From NCBI GenBank assembly GCA_030374805.1, contig JARGSG010000024.1, positions 124,001 through 188,000 on the forward strand: a stretch of 64,000 bases of DNA. Reading direction: 5' to 3'. The translations under genes were made by a program, and so were the position numbers. Origin of the DNA: Gracilaria gracilis. Lineage: Eukaryota; Rhodophyta; Florideophyceae; Gracilariales; Gracilariaceae. Numbering within the stretch: the first letter of the stretch is position 1; each line of letters opens with the position of its first letter. Shown one piece after another: positions 49,100 through 59,025 of the stretch. Below the pieces are notes generated by a model that made no database searches, had not been told where the DNA came from, and worked only from the letters and a program-made list of their open reading frames with translations.

Positions 49100-50767
49100 T
49101 CACCCCTGCTGCCCTTCTAGGAAATGAATTTGTCGCAGCATAGCCTTCACAAAGTCCTTGTCGTGTCCAGGATAATCTAAAAGCCGCATTCCGTACTCCT
49201 TTGCTTTCCCAAGGTCATTTTTCGACACCCAGTGCTCTGCTAGGAATCGCAATGCTTGAGCCGTTTCCTCCCCGCCCAATTTCTCTTCGTCTCTCATTGC
49301 GAGATTGGCTGTGTAGTATTTGGCAGCTCTTTCCATGTACAGACCTACTTTTTCATGCTGTCGTCCATCCTTCTGTGCCTCCTGTGCCATGCGATTATAC
49401 AAATACCCTAATTTGCCTAGAGCAAGACCTTCCTGGTCGTCGCATCCAACCGCACGCTCGTAGCAGTGAATAGCTTCATCCCACCTTCTCAATTCTTGTA
49501 GAGTTTGTCCTACGGCGCACCACATTCGGGCATCACTCGGACGCAAGGAAGCCGCTTTTTGATAGTAATACAATGTGTACAAAGGCATATTCAATAATTC
49601 ATAAGTTTGACCGAGACCATACCAAGCACGAAAGTCTTTCGGATTTATGTCTACTGCTCTGCGATACGCCTCAACAGCGGCAGAAGTGTTCTTCATTTCC
49701 ATGAACTCATGGCCCATCAGAGTCCAGGCCGACAAATAGTTTCGATTCAGTTTCAGTGCCCTTCGGAAATAGGAAAGAGCTTGATCATGTTGCCCACGAA
49801 GGGCATAGTAATTACCAATGACGTAACAAGTCTGCAACCTGAACTTGTCAGTTTTCATGCATCTATTGGCGAGCATGCTCAATCGCACCTTATCTTCCTT
49901 AACGTAGAGGATGTTGGAATATATATCGGCGCCATCCATGTAATTGTCGTCGCTTGAATAGATGTCTTCATATAGTTGTTGGGCTTCATCAAACATTCGC
50001 ATGTTGTACAGAGACAAAGCAAGTTGGGTTTTAATGTACAAGGATTCCGGTACTAGTTCCAGCACTCTTTCATAGATCATGCGAGCATGATCAGCTGCAT
50101 CAGTCTCATTCAAAAAATGTGCAGTGAACAGAGTCTTCATCCAACTGTTTTCGATAGCCAAAGATTCAACAGCATCCCGTGTCTCACAAAGAGGGGCCAA
50201 TTCCAGCCATGCGCCCCAATTATATGGGAACAAAGAGATACTCTTCTGCAATGCATGTGAAGCCTCCTTTTCGAGCTTGAGATGACGCAGGACAACACCA
50301 AAGAGATACCATAGATGCGAGTCCAATTCTGACTCCTTATTCAGTTGAGTGAGCTCATCACGTAACGAATCAAGTTCTGTGTTAACTGCCTCTGGCCAGC
50401 CGTCATGCTCGTGTCTTTCTTCTTCTTTTCGCTTTTCTCCATCAAGATAGGTTGCAAACATGCGGAGAAAACGAGCCAAGGGCGTTCGCATCGTTTTCAG
50501 TGTCGAAGCAGCACGACGGTACTGTTTACTATCGAAGAATGATTTGGCGAGGACATACGTGGGATTTTGCATATGCTCCAAGACATTCTGATTGAGCCCG
50601 ACATCGAAGCGCGCACCACCATCTTTCGGAAGCGCGTTAAGCATTTCAGATGCCCATGTTGCGGATTGCACCAAGCCTCTGGCTTTCATCTGATGTATCG
50701 CATCGAGAAGCAATAAACGCATTTCACTACGCTGAAGCCCCTCAACTTCAACGATTTCATGTTCCAT
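49100..50767 (-). CDS. APC8: Anaphase-promoting complex subunit 8 (CDC23), TPR protein
   Basis: This is a scaffold subunit of the APC/C ubiquitin ligase that drives mitotic exit. The 555-residue protein has the APC8-specific N-terminal helices (about 15-130, with NPTYVLAKSFFDSKQYRRAA) and then TPR repeats to about 520. These include VIGNYYALRGQHDQALSYFR, AWTLMGHEFMEMKNTSAAVE, AWYGLGQTYELLNMPLYTLY and MWCAVGQTLQELRRWDEAIH. The WYGLGQTYE...YYYQKA block is the strongest APC8 mark. The gene is intronless. The start ATG is at 50765-50767. Confidence 0.93.
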   Translation of the reverse strand: MEHEIVEVEGLQRSEMRLLLLDAIHQMKARGLVQSATWASEMLNALPKDGGARFDVGLNQNVLEHMQNPTYVLAKSFFDSKQYRRAASTLKTMRTPLARFLRMFATYLDGEKRKEEERHEHDGWPEAVNTELDSLRDELTQLNKESELDSHLWYLFGVVLRHLKLEKEASHALQKSISLFPYNWGAWLELAPLCETRDAVESLAIENSWMKTLFTAHFLNETDAADHARMIYERVLELVPESLYIKTQLALSLYNMRMFDEAQQLYEDIYSSDDNYMDGADIYSNILYVKEDKVRLSMLANRCMKTDKFRLQTCYVIGNYYALRGQHDQALSYFRRALKLNRNYLSAWTLMGHEFMEMKNTSAAVEAYRRAVDINPKDFRAWYGLGQTYELLNMPLYTLYYYQKAASLRPSDARMWCAVGQTLQELRRWDEAIHCYERAVGCDDQEGLALGKLGYLYNRMAQEAQKDGRQHEKVGLYMERAAKYYTANLAMRDEEKLGGEETAQALRFLAEHWVSKNDLGKAKEYGMRLLDYPGHDKDFVKAMLRQIHFLEGQQG

Positions 50768-51039
50768 GGCCAGGGCTCTAGATGTTGAGTGCTCAAAGAT
50801 GAACTGAATATAGAGAAGAGAATGATGAAAGAAAGAGTTTGGACTGATGTACGTCCGACGTCTTTGATGATGCGCAGCGGCGGATCAAAATCGAGGATTC
50901 GAAGACAAATCCCTATCTCAGGAGACAGAAGGGGAAAAGGTTTTATTCCGCCCCAAGTAACAATGTTATTCCTATTTCTTCAAAAACGAATCACCTTCCT
51001 CGCAACCAATGTATTCACGTAGACCCTTGTGAGTTTAGC

Positions 51040-51385
51040 AAAGCAGCTTTGGAAACGATCTATGATGCTACCCTTGCAAGGGCGAAGCAAATGAGCAAAG
51101 CCCACCCGAAGTAGGAAGATCCGTGCAAACAAGCTTTGAACAAGAAAGACGTTGACCACGTTCTGTTTCGCTGTCTGCGAGCAAACAGAGCTCGGCGCGA
51201 CGAATTGCCAGCGCCAGATGAAAGAAAAGATAAATCTCTGATAGATATGATTAAGGAGTGGCCGTTACGGTTTCTGGCTTTCTTCAAGAGAGAGAACTAC
51301 CTTTAGATGCGATCTGTAGATAGCTCTTCTGCCGCCTCGGAATCAGGGGCGGTTCACAGTAAAGAAAAAGAACAACGAACGAACG
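51040..51385 (+). mobile_element. 5'-truncated LINE tail
   Basis: On the plus strand a short frame gives DVDHVLFRCLRANRARR and ends RFLAFFKRENYL with a stop, the same C-terminal end as the LINE at 36791 (AYLRREKYL). After the stop come CTGCCGCCTCGGAATCAGGGG, shared with the copy at 58910, then AGTAAAGAAAAAGAAC. There is an in-frame stop in the upstream part. The left end is approximate, and no target duplication could be fixed. Confidence 0.65.
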
Positions 51386-51535
51386 AAAGCAATTTATTTT
51401 TTGTTGCAAAGGGGCCCTACAGCTACAAAGCAGTGTGCAGAGCGTTTGACCCTGCGGTTAATGGCCGCCGCAGTGTACTGAAGAACAAGCAAGCTCAATT
51501 TTAACTAAGATACCCTTGTACTGCGCAGTACAGTT

Positions 51536-51780
51536 GTTGATGTCGTACAGATACGTACACCATTGCTAACAGACGTAGGCTATTGTCAGCTAGTAGTCCG
51601 TCACTAGTTAGCCCAAAGGTCGGCTAGTATCCCTATATAAAGGCACATCGATAACCCAGGAGCTCAGAGGCAGAGCTCCCGGGTAGACCTCTAGTGCCAA
51701 CCTGTATTGCTTGTGAACCGTCCCTCCACTACTGCGCAATTGCAATGAACTTCGACTCTATGAGCGAAGCTCATACGAAA
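51536..51780 (+). repeat. 5' LTR of Copia element 2
   Basis: Starts TGTTG and ends ACGAAA. It has a clear CTATATAAA box (near 51633-51641) and carries the Gag ATG at 51745. Confidence 0.93.
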
Positions 51781-52884
51781 GTTATGGGCCCAGGAGAGGA
51801 TCTCTCTCCAAGCAACATTTTGGTACCGCCGCGTCTTCGCCCCGATACCGATAAACTACTATGGCGGGAAGCAGTGTTTGAATGGGCAGAAACCCTTAAA
51901 GCATGCGCTAACGGCGGCGACTCAAGAGCGAAAGGAGCAGCAGCTACCCTTGGCATGAGGCTCTATCGCTCTCTTGAGTTTTCGAAGAAGGAGCTCGTAA
52001 AGAAGGCTGTCAGGACCGGAGAACTAATCTTAACACCTCCTTCGGAAGATACATCTATCAATCAGATGGACGTTGTCAAGAAGATAGTAAACCTGGTCGC
52101 AAAGGACTCTACCGTAGACCGACTACGTCGCATCGTCCGACTCTACAAAGAGATCACTTGCTGCAAACGCAAATCTGGGGAAACCATATCAGCCTATATA
52201 GAGCGCTTCGCTGGGCCAGCTCTGTCATATCTGAATCTCACAAAGTCAGATCAAGACTCGTGTGATAGCCAAAACTTTGCCATCATCCTTCTTTTGAATG
52301 CCAGTCTGTCATGTCAGACTTTCACAAACATCATCACGAACCTCGTCGTCTCCTCCAAAAACAAGCGTACGGAAGATAATTTCGTTATATCGCTCTCTAT
52401 GGTACGGACAACCAAGATCAGAGAATTGATGATTGCCGCCAAGCAAGGACCAATGGACGACAGCAATTTGAAAATATGCAACGAATCCATCGCCGCCATA
52501 GAAGCCGCACTCAGACAACACGAGAAATCGAATGATTGTGCGGAATCTCGCTCTTGGATAGGATTACAAGACGCGATCTGCGCCTTAGAAGAGGCGGGAT
52601 TGGAGGAGAAAGATCTCGAAGAGATTCAACGCAAAGATCCCTCTGCGGCTCCTTCAACCAAATCTTATCTCAATTCTAATAAGAACCACAAAAAGAACAA
52701 GAAGCGCAGGCGTGACTTCCATGGCAACAAGGACGTTGACACAAACAACGACCGGTCTCCTGACAAAAAAGATGAGCATGACACAAAGGATCAGCAAGAG
52801 GCCAAAAAGAAGTTCTTCACACCAAACAAACGCGCCCGCGATGATAAATTCCAGAAGGATAATAAGAAGAAGTTTTTTCAGTAA
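51745..52884 (+). CDS. Gag region of Copia element 2
   Basis: The frame begins inside the LTR and passes through the primer site. The helical Gag body ends in a Lys/Asn-rich basic tail that would bind RNA. It is a fossil part of the retrotransposon. Confidence 0.82.
   Translation: MNFDSMSEAHTKVMGPGEDLSPSNILVPPRLRPDTDKLLWREAVFEWAETLKACANGGDSRAKGAAATLGMRLYRSLEFSKKELVKKAVRTGELILTPPSEDTSINQMDVVKKIVNLVAKDSTVDRLRRIVRLYKEITCCKRKSGETISAYIERFAGPALSYLNLTKSDQDSCDSQNFAIILLLNASLSCQTFTNIITNLVVSSKNKRTEDNFVISLSMVRTTKIRELMIAAKQGPMDDSNLKICNESIAAIEAALRQHEKSNDCAESRSWIGLQDAICALEEAGLEEKDLEEIQRKDPSAAPSTKSYLNSNKNHKKNKKRRRDFHGNKDVDTNNDRSPDKKDEHDTKDQQEAKKKFFTPNKRARDDKFQKDNKKKFFQ
51781..51794 (+). other. Primer-binding site, half-tRNA-iMet type
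   Basis: GTTATGGGCCCAGG, the same 14-mer as in element 1 at 11349. It sits directly after the LTR and is read in gag as VMGPG. Confidence 0.82.
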
Positions 52885-52967
52885 GGGATTCCGGTACACC
52901 CCATACCGATCCGAATCCCATTCTGGACGAGGGCAGCCCGATATCATCGGGAGGAATTATCTCAGCA

Positions 52968-55900
52968 ATGCTGTTATGCGAGGCGTTGGGAGTCGACTTC
53001 AAACCGGATAAGCCAAGGGCCATATATCGCCGTGGATGGGGACATAAATGCGTAAATCCCAAGAAGATCGCAGCTACGTGGACCCTCCCACTGCAGGACA
53101 TGAATAACCAGACCGTGGAACTGACATTTGACCTGTTCGATGACGACTCACCCCTGACAATAGGGTTAGACGTGAAACGTCACAGCATAACGAACTTCTC
53201 TACAACGCCAGCCACGATCACTATCCATCGTCCAACCGACACTGCTCCAAGAGTTCTCGAACTATACATCAAATCCGATACAAGATATAACGCGAGAGCT
53301 CACATCTCAATAACTCCAACCATCGGAAACCTCCTATCAGCAGCCGTAAGGAATGCAAGACCACGCTCCTTGGTTAAGAGACTGCATCGGCTCACACATG
53401 CTCATCCAGATGAGATCATTGCCTTGTGTGAAAGAGCCGGTAAGTGTAGTGAGGAGACCCGACGGGAGGCGTATCTCGCATCGAAGAATTGCCAGATTTG
53501 TGCGGAATCCGGTCTGCCTCTTCCCACAAAGAAGATCTCCATATCACACGTGAACCAGGCGTTCAATGTGGAGATCCAAATGGACTACATGTTCTGTACC
53601 ATTCGTGACACAAAGCACCTGGTACTCCATATAGTGGACTGTGGTACTGGCCTTTCAGAGACCGCAATCGCGACCAATCGGGAAGCTCGCAATGCCATAT
53701 CTCTAATCGAAACCGAATGGCTGAATAGGCATGGTACCCCGAACGCAATTTCCGCCGATGACGAGTATAATTGTCGTGAAATAAGAAGGTTCCTATCCGG
53801 ACGTGACATACAATTCAAGGCCAGGCCCGTACGGCGACACAATAAAACCGGAATAGTCGAAAGGAAGAATGGTACAATTAAGAGGATATTGGAAAGGTTG
53901 CAGAAGGAAAAAACCCTTGGATCAGACAGAACTCTACTGTCCCGGGCAACCTTCTTATCCAATTGTTTCTCCGGATCCAAAGCTCTAAGCTCATTCGAGC
54001 TAGCAAAGGGATACGCGCCATCTATCCTCGGTGCACCAAGACGCCTCGTGACCAAAGAGCTAATGGACGCGTACACTCAACAAGCCGCAACCAGAGCGCT
54101 CCAAAGGGCAATGAAGGCCCGCGACTATTCAGACATATCCGAATCCTGTATAAAACCGGGCGACGAGGTACTCTTCTACTTCAAAACTACGGCAAACAAC
54201 GTGCCCGACGAATGGCGCTCTGCGGTGGTCGTCAAACCACATAAGCATCTCGTAGAAGTACGACGTACTCCAGGGGGGCGCATATCGAAGATCGCATACG
54301 AAGACATCAGACTGCGTCCTACCTCAGAGCTGGCTCGGGAGCTTTCAGAAGGGCTAATGGAGGACTACATTGACCTCACCCTTGCCACGGACTCCGAATC
54401 GGGCGAGGAACCGATTGCACAAAGCTCCGCTTCTTTGATGGTCTCGAATAACCTACACAGGGAAAGAGTCATGAAGGACATGGGGAGCTACTCGGACGAG
54501 CTGATAAAGGAACCGATCTTGAACGAGAGACACGACCTGGAGTCCAAGGAGCAGGAAGTGCTCAAAGGAATACAGGACGTGATCGGATCTCGACAGGTAT
54601 CCGCACGGGAGGTAGAATTCGCTCCACCATGGATACTCAAGAAGGCAGTTGGTCAGGAACACAACGACAACTGGACGCAAGCGTATGAGGAAGTTTTCGA
54701 AGAAGACGTACCACTCGACGCTAACGTCATATCATCGCATACCGTGTACAAGGTTAAGGAGGATGAAGAAGGCTTTCGTAAACTAAAGGCACGCCTCGTC
54801 ACACACGGAAATAGGGATGACGAAAAGGACGAAATCCGGAAGGATTGTTCAAATGCGGATATGATAATCATCAGGCTCCTGATCAGTACCGCCCTATGCC
54901 TCGGGTTCTCCTTCGGCGTTGCAGACATAAAAGGTGCGTTCCTACAAAGCGGACCAATCCGAAGGGAGATATACGTCCGTCCTGCTCCAGAATTCAAGAC
55001 GAAGCGCCGTGTGCTGTGGAAGCTAACGAAGCTCCCGTATGGGATCGTCGAAGCAGGCAGACAATGGGCTAAGCGAATTGAATCATGGATGTTGAACTGC
55101 GAGGACCTCGAAAGAGTACTTGGGGTGAATCAGTTGTTTTTAAAACGGAACGATCTCGGTCACATCACCCTAATCATCGCCAAAATCGTGGACGACCTCC
55201 TTGTTGGAGGTACCGAGAACGGCATCACTGCATTCATGCGACGTTTACAGCAGGAATTCAAAGTCGGCAAGATACGGCTTGGGAATAAGCTAACGTTTGC
55301 AGGATGCGACATCCTCCAGGACGAAGAAGGAAACATAACCGTGTCTATGGAGCCGTACATGCAACGTCTTAAACCTATCGAGCTCTCAAGAGCGCGCAGA
55401 CGTGAACGAGAAGAGCGAGCTAACAAGAGTGAAGTTAGCGATTACCGCTCGCTGGCTGGTACACTCATGTACCTTGGGTCAGCCGTGTTACCCCAAGCAT
55501 CTTTGGTTACGTCGCGCATGCAACAGGAGCTTGGAGACCTCAGGGTCAAGCATCTTGTCGATGCTAACGCGATGTTACAGGAAATTAACCAGCTACAGCC
55601 GAGGATCAAGTTTGTCCGCCCACTGGGAGTATCGGATGCTAAGCTTGTCAGCTTGTCGGATGCTTCGCATGCCACCTCGGATACAGCATATGGACAAAGT
55701 GGTATCATAAGCGGTATACGATTCACCACCGCATTCGACGAGGAACCTCTTTTCCATCCTATTCATTGGTCTAGTACCAAACAGAAGAGGGTTACATACT
55801 CATCGTTCGGCGCGGAAATCCTTGCCTGCGCAGACGCCGAGGACCGTGGTGTTGATATGAAGGAGACATTGGTCTCTATATTCCCGCATATAGAAATGCC

Positions 55901-56183
55901 TCACCACATCTTGGTCGACTCCAAAGCCCTCTTTGATACGATCACCACTCTTCACGAATGCCGTGAGTTTCGTCTGAGGAAAACGGTGACAATTATAAGA
56001 GATGCATTCGAATCGGGTGAGTTAGACATGATATCTTGGATTCCTGGGACAATCAATTTGGCGGACGCACTTACCAAGAGAAGCGTTCGACACTCTACGA
56101 ATCTGAATAACATGTTGGAAAACGGGTTCTGGAACGTGGACCTTTCGCAAGGAACGAGCCACGACCACAAGACCTGGCAGTAG
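52968..56183 (+). CDS. Pol region of Copia element 2 (integrase, RT, RNase H)
   Basis: One open frame of 1071 codons. It has the integrase finger (HRLTHAHPDEIIALCERAG...C..C), the integrase core (MDYMFCTIRD, HNKTGIVERKNG), RT with ADIKGAFLQSGPIRREIYV and AKIVDDLLVGG, and RNase H with LSDASHATSDTAYGQ. It ends WIPGTINLADALTK. Protease-like sequence lies just upstream. Confidence 0.92.
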   Translation: MLLCEALGVDFKPDKPRAIYRRGWGHKCVNPKKIAATWTLPLQDMNNQTVELTFDLFDDDSPLTIGLDVKRHSITNFSTTPATITIHRPTDTAPRVLELYIKSDTRYNARAHISITPTIGNLLSAAVRNARPRSLVKRLHRLTHAHPDEIIALCERAGKCSEETRREAYLASKNCQICAESGLPLPTKKISISHVNQAFNVEIQMDYMFCTIRDTKHLVLHIVDCGTGLSETAIATNREARNAISLIETEWLNRHGTPNAISADDEYNCREIRRFLSGRDIQFKARPVRRHNKTGIVERKNGTIKRILERLQKEKTLGSDRTLLSRATFLSNCFSGSKALSSFELAKGYAPSILGAPRRLVTKELMDAYTQQAATRALQRAMKARDYSDISESCIKPGDEVLFYFKTTANNVPDEWRSAVVVKPHKHLVEVRRTPGGRISKIAYEDIRLRPTSELARELSEGLMEDYIDLTLATDSESGEEPIAQSSASLMVSNNLHRERVMKDMGSYSDELIKEPILNERHDLESKEQEVLKGIQDVIGSRQVSAREVEFAPPWILKKAVGQEHNDNWTQAYEEVFEEDVPLDANVISSHTVYKVKEDEEGFRKLKARLVTHGNRDDEKDEIRKDCSNADMIIIRLLISTALCLGFSFGVADIKGAFLQSGPIRREIYVRPAPEFKTKRRVLWKLTKLPYGIVEAGRQWAKRIESWMLNCEDLERVLGVNQLFLKRNDLGHITLIIAKIVDDLLVGGTENGITAFMRRLQQEFKVGKIRLGNKLTFAGCDILQDEEGNITVSMEPYMQRLKPIELSRARRREREERANKSEVSDYRSLAGTLMYLGSAVLPQASLVTSRMQQELGDLRVKHLVDANAMLQEINQLQPRIKFVRPLGVSDAKLVSLSDASHATSDTAYGQSGIISGIRFTTAFDEEPLFHPIHWSSTKQKRVTYSSFGAEILACADAEDRGVDMKETLVSIFPHIEMPHHILVDSKALFDTITTLHECREFRLRKTVTIIRDAFESGELDMISWIPGTINLADALTKRSVRHSTNLNNMLENGFWNVDLSQGTSHDHKTWQ

Positions 56184-56226
56184 AGCCAGAAATAAGTTAT
56201 ATGATTGTTGAGGTATACTAGCGCGA

Positions 56227-56235
56227 CGGGGGGTG
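56227..56235 (+). other. Polypurine tract of Copia element 2
   Basis: A G-run directly before the 3' LTR, comparable to the one at 17925-17931 in element 1. Confidence 0.7.
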
Positions 56236-56481
56236 TGTTGATGTCGTACAGATACGTACACCATTGCTAACAGACGTAGGCTATTGTCAGCTAGTAGTCC
56301 GTCACTAGTTAGCCCAAAGGTCGGCTAGTATCCCTATATAAAGGCACATCGATAACCCAGGAGCTCAGAGGCAGAGCTCCCGGGTAGACCTCTAGTGCCA
56401 ACCTGTATTGCTTGTGAACCGTCCCTCCACTACTGCGCAATTGCAATGAACTTCGACTCTATGAGCGAAGCTCATACGAAA
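56236..56481 (+). repeat. 3' LTR of Copia element 2
   Basis: Near-identical to the 5' LTR. It is followed at once by the ACAGT target duplication. Confidence 0.93.
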
Positions 56482-56486
56482 ACAGT

Positions 56487-57250
56487 ACATGTGCTCTTTT
56501 GATTTCTTCGTTTTCAATTTTGCAGGAAGCGGCGTGGGCTTCGATAACCGTTCGTTTCGACCTTCGCCTTCTTCCTTGCGCTAACACTGTGAACACAAAC
56601 TCTTTACCCAAACAGTATATATACCCTGTACCTGGTATCTGAAGAGCGCTACGAGCGGTATCCGAGATATGAGCGTCACTCGTGCAGCACAGCGCTTATA
56701 CTCTACGAACATGTTCAAGACGGGACTCCACTTTCCGTCTGAAAACTGCGAAGAATGGCACTCTGGGACAATAACAAGTTCCATGTTGCGAAGAAATCCT
56801 TCTTCTTTAACATCATCAACATGATGTTGGTGTGTTTCCAGGTCTACTGGCATGTCACACTAGAAGACGTAAGCAGTCTTCTTATAGTGAAGCTCCAGTC
56901 GCAGTGAAGTTGAGCCAGTATCGCAACATAGACAGTATTGTATTTCGTATAAGCCCTGTATACAATATCAATGCTTTGACGCACCATGTTGAACAGGAGT
57001 TCAGGTTGTTCGTCCGCCTTAACCTCCTCGAGCTTGCACGTGGTACCTCTTCGAAAACAGCCAACAGAACAACTATATTTTTCTTGTTTTGAGTTCGTTC
57101 GAGTGATGGAGATTCAAAAGCATATAACCCTGTGCTCTCGAGAGCATAACATTAACGTGACTTCGTGTTCTTCCTTACAAAGGCAGATGCATTTCTACAT
57201 AAGAAACGAGTCCTCAGAAACACTGACCATGGGAATGGGAAGGCAAGGAA
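56487..57250. other. Flank of Copia 2 and upstream region of the LPMO-like gene
   Basis: A minus-strand frame at 56581-56853 has no recognisable domain. The stretch is AT-richer than the genes. No TATA box is clear. Confidence 0.4.
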
Positions 57251-58648
57251 ATGGTTATGCTTAACAATCTGTTCAGTATGGAAATCCGTTTATGGTCTGC
57301 CTTTTTCGGTGTACTTTGCCTTTTATCTTATGCCAGAGGACATGGAATGATGTGCGCCCCTCGGCAGAGGGGTGCATATCATGCTAAGGACAAATGCGGG
57401 TCAAATTTGCCTCATCCTTCAAACCCAACCACTGACTATTGTCCACATTGTTTGAACGGCGGAACTGTGGCCACCGTGAAGCAAAACTTGCCTCCCGGGG
57501 GTTGGAAGGAATATGATCCGATTGCGGATGACTCTACTCTGAAAAGAGCGGGGCTTTGTGGAGATCCGAGGGCGAACAACGACCATATGATCGGTGGCAA
57601 GTTCATGAAGTACGACAAGGTTCCGATTGTCTCTAAATGGAAGACTGGAAGTGTCGTTGACATTCAAATAGAAATCGACACGAACCATAATGGGTACTTT
57701 GAATTCTTTCTTTGCAACTTGGATGCCTGTGGAGTTCGTGATATTTCTGAGAAGTGTTTCAAAAATCATTGCTATCGTCTTGATAGGGTTAAGGTTCCTA
57801 AATGTGAGTCGCCAACGAAGAGAACCTATTTCCAGTGTGGTCCGATTGATGAAAAATATCCGTCTCGCTTTTATGTTCCCTGTCGAAGAACTGGTCATGT
57901 TGGCGTGCATGTTGTAGGTGGTGATGGGACCATGCTCTACAAACTACCAAACGGACTCTCTTGTGCGCACTGCGTTCTTCAATGGTATTGGGCTACAGGA
58001 AATTCATGTGCCCCGCGTGGGTTCTTAGATTACTTCAAAAGATATGAAGATCCTTTCGGAACAACTTGTGACAGTGATGGAGGCGGTAAGGGAGCCCATC
58101 GAAAAGGTATGGCCAGTTGCGGGGGACAAGTTGTTCCAGAGGAATTTTGGTCCTGTGCAGATGTCAGTATCGCTGGAGATAATAAGCGAAACCCACCAAG
58201 AGCGAGCAACGCGAAGGCCCCAAGGGGAGATGCGGTACCTACAAAGAAGCCCAATAACATTCCTAATTCTCCACCAAAGAAAAAGCCGAAACCTGCAAAG
58301 CCGCAATCAGGAGTTACAAGCAAGCCAGCACGACAGAAAGATCGTCCAAAGAGACGGCCAGCGCGAAGGAGGTGTACCAAAGAGCACAGTGTGTGTAACG
58401 GAAAAGTTCCGTGCTGCGGTTCAGAGCACGTGTGTGTCTACAAGAAAACTTCAAGGCGCTTTATTTGTGAAATATGGTGGAGGTTGTGGAGTGAAGTTAG
58501 GAAGGGTGGAACAGGCCGTGCTGTCCTCATTGAAGAAGAAGAGCCGTTTGATCTTGAAAGCGATGATTTCGATGATGAAGAGGATTACGCAGGACATAGT
58601 GATCCTGGTGAGCTCGGTGATTACTTAGTATTTCACAGGGAGTTGTAG
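57251..58648 (+). CDS. Secreted LPMO-like protein (AA15/chitin-binding type-4 like) with Cys-rich tail
   Basis: Lytic polysaccharide mono-oxygenases cut crystalline polysaccharides with a copper ion held by an N-terminal His. The 465-residue frame starts with a hydrophobic signal (LWSAFFGVLCLLSYARG). Cleavage before HGMMCAPRQRGAY would free His31 as the mature N-terminus. Further fold marks are CPHCLNGG, AGLCGDP, the GHVGVHVVGG strand and LSCAHCVLQWYWATGNSC, a block close to AA15 and other type-4 chitin-binding domains. A Lys/Pro-rich linker (about 325-370) leads to a small Cys-rich module (CTKEHSVCNGKVPCCGSEHVC) and an acidic tail. The start may be the Met at 57278. The substrate is unknown; cellulose, xylan or chitin of epibionts are possible. 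Confidence 0.8.
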   Translation: MVMLNNLFSMEIRLWSAFFGVLCLLSYARGHGMMCAPRQRGAYHAKDKCGSNLPHPSNPTTDYCPHCLNGGTVATVKQNLPPGGWKEYDPIADDSTLKRAGLCGDPRANNDHMIGGKFMKYDKVPIVSKWKTGSVVDIQIEIDTNHNGYFEFFLCNLDACGVRDISEKCFKNHCYRLDRVKVPKCESPTKRTYFQCGPIDEKYPSRFYVPCRRTGHVGVHVVGGDGTMLYKLPNGLSCAHCVLQWYWATGNSCAPRGFLDYFKRYEDPFGTTCDSDGGGKGAHRKGMASCGGQVVPEEFWSCADVSIAGDNKRNPPRASNAKAPRGDAVPTKKPNNIPNSPPKKKPKPAKPQSGVTSKPARQKDRPKRRPARRRCTKEHSVCNGKVPCCGSEHVCVYKKTSRRFICEIWWRLWSEVRKGGTGRAVLIEEEEPFDLESDDFDDEEDYAGHSDPGELGDYLVFHREL

Positions 58649-58786
58649 AACGCGGGTCTTCAGAGACATTCGTCGAAAAAGTTGTCTCATCTACGACATA
58701 GGGGCAGACATAGAACAGCTGCGAACAGGTGAAACTTTCGTAGTGAAAGTCGAAGTTCTAGTCAAGAGAAAGTACCATCGTATATC

Positions 58787-58822
58787 TTCTTCTTCTTAAG
58801 TGTGGTTCATTACTCCCTATTG
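58787..58822 (-). repeat. Possible 36-bp LINE tail remnant with target duplication
   Basis: On the minus strand the segment ends CACACTTAAGAAGAAGAA, like the LINE 3' tails. The 9-bp direct repeat TCGTATATC flanks it (58778-58786 and 58823-58831). Confidence 0.45.
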
Positions 58823-58909
58823 TCGTATATCATATTAACCAGTTTCCTTCTTTATGTCCACTTTTTCTCCCATACTCCCATCCCTCCCGTATTGGTAACG
58901 TTTACACCC

Positions 58910-59015
58910 AATGACCATTACGGTTTTTGGCCTTCTTTAAGAGAGAGAACTATCCTTAGATAGAACTACTGCCGCCTCGGAATCAGGGGTGACTGACCAT
59001 AGTAAAGAAGAAGAA
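58910..59015 (+). mobile_element. Very short 5'-truncated LINE tail with target duplication
   Basis: Only about 106 bp: the end of the LINE frame (FWPSLRENYP-like, ending in TAG), CTGCCGCCTCGGAATCAGGGG and AGTAAAGAAGAAGAA. The 10-bp direct repeat GTTTACACCC stands on each side (58900-58909 and 59016-59025). The shared 3' part matches the copy near 51.3 kb. Confidence 0.75.
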
Positions 59016-59025
59016 GTTTACACCC

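Larger units (their letters stand above)
51536..56481 (+). mobile_element. Copia-type LTR retrotransposon 2
   Basis: A 4.9-kb element flanked by the 5-bp target duplication ACAGT (51531-51535 and 56482-56486). Order: LTR, half-tRNA primer site, gag, pol, polypurine tract, LTR. The LTRs (245 and 246 bp) are nearly identical, so the insertion is young. The coding parts lie in two long open frames, and the element is whole or has at most one or two breaks. It is a diverged relative of element 1, with the same primer site and LTR/gag overlap but no antisense cargo. Confidence 0.93.
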
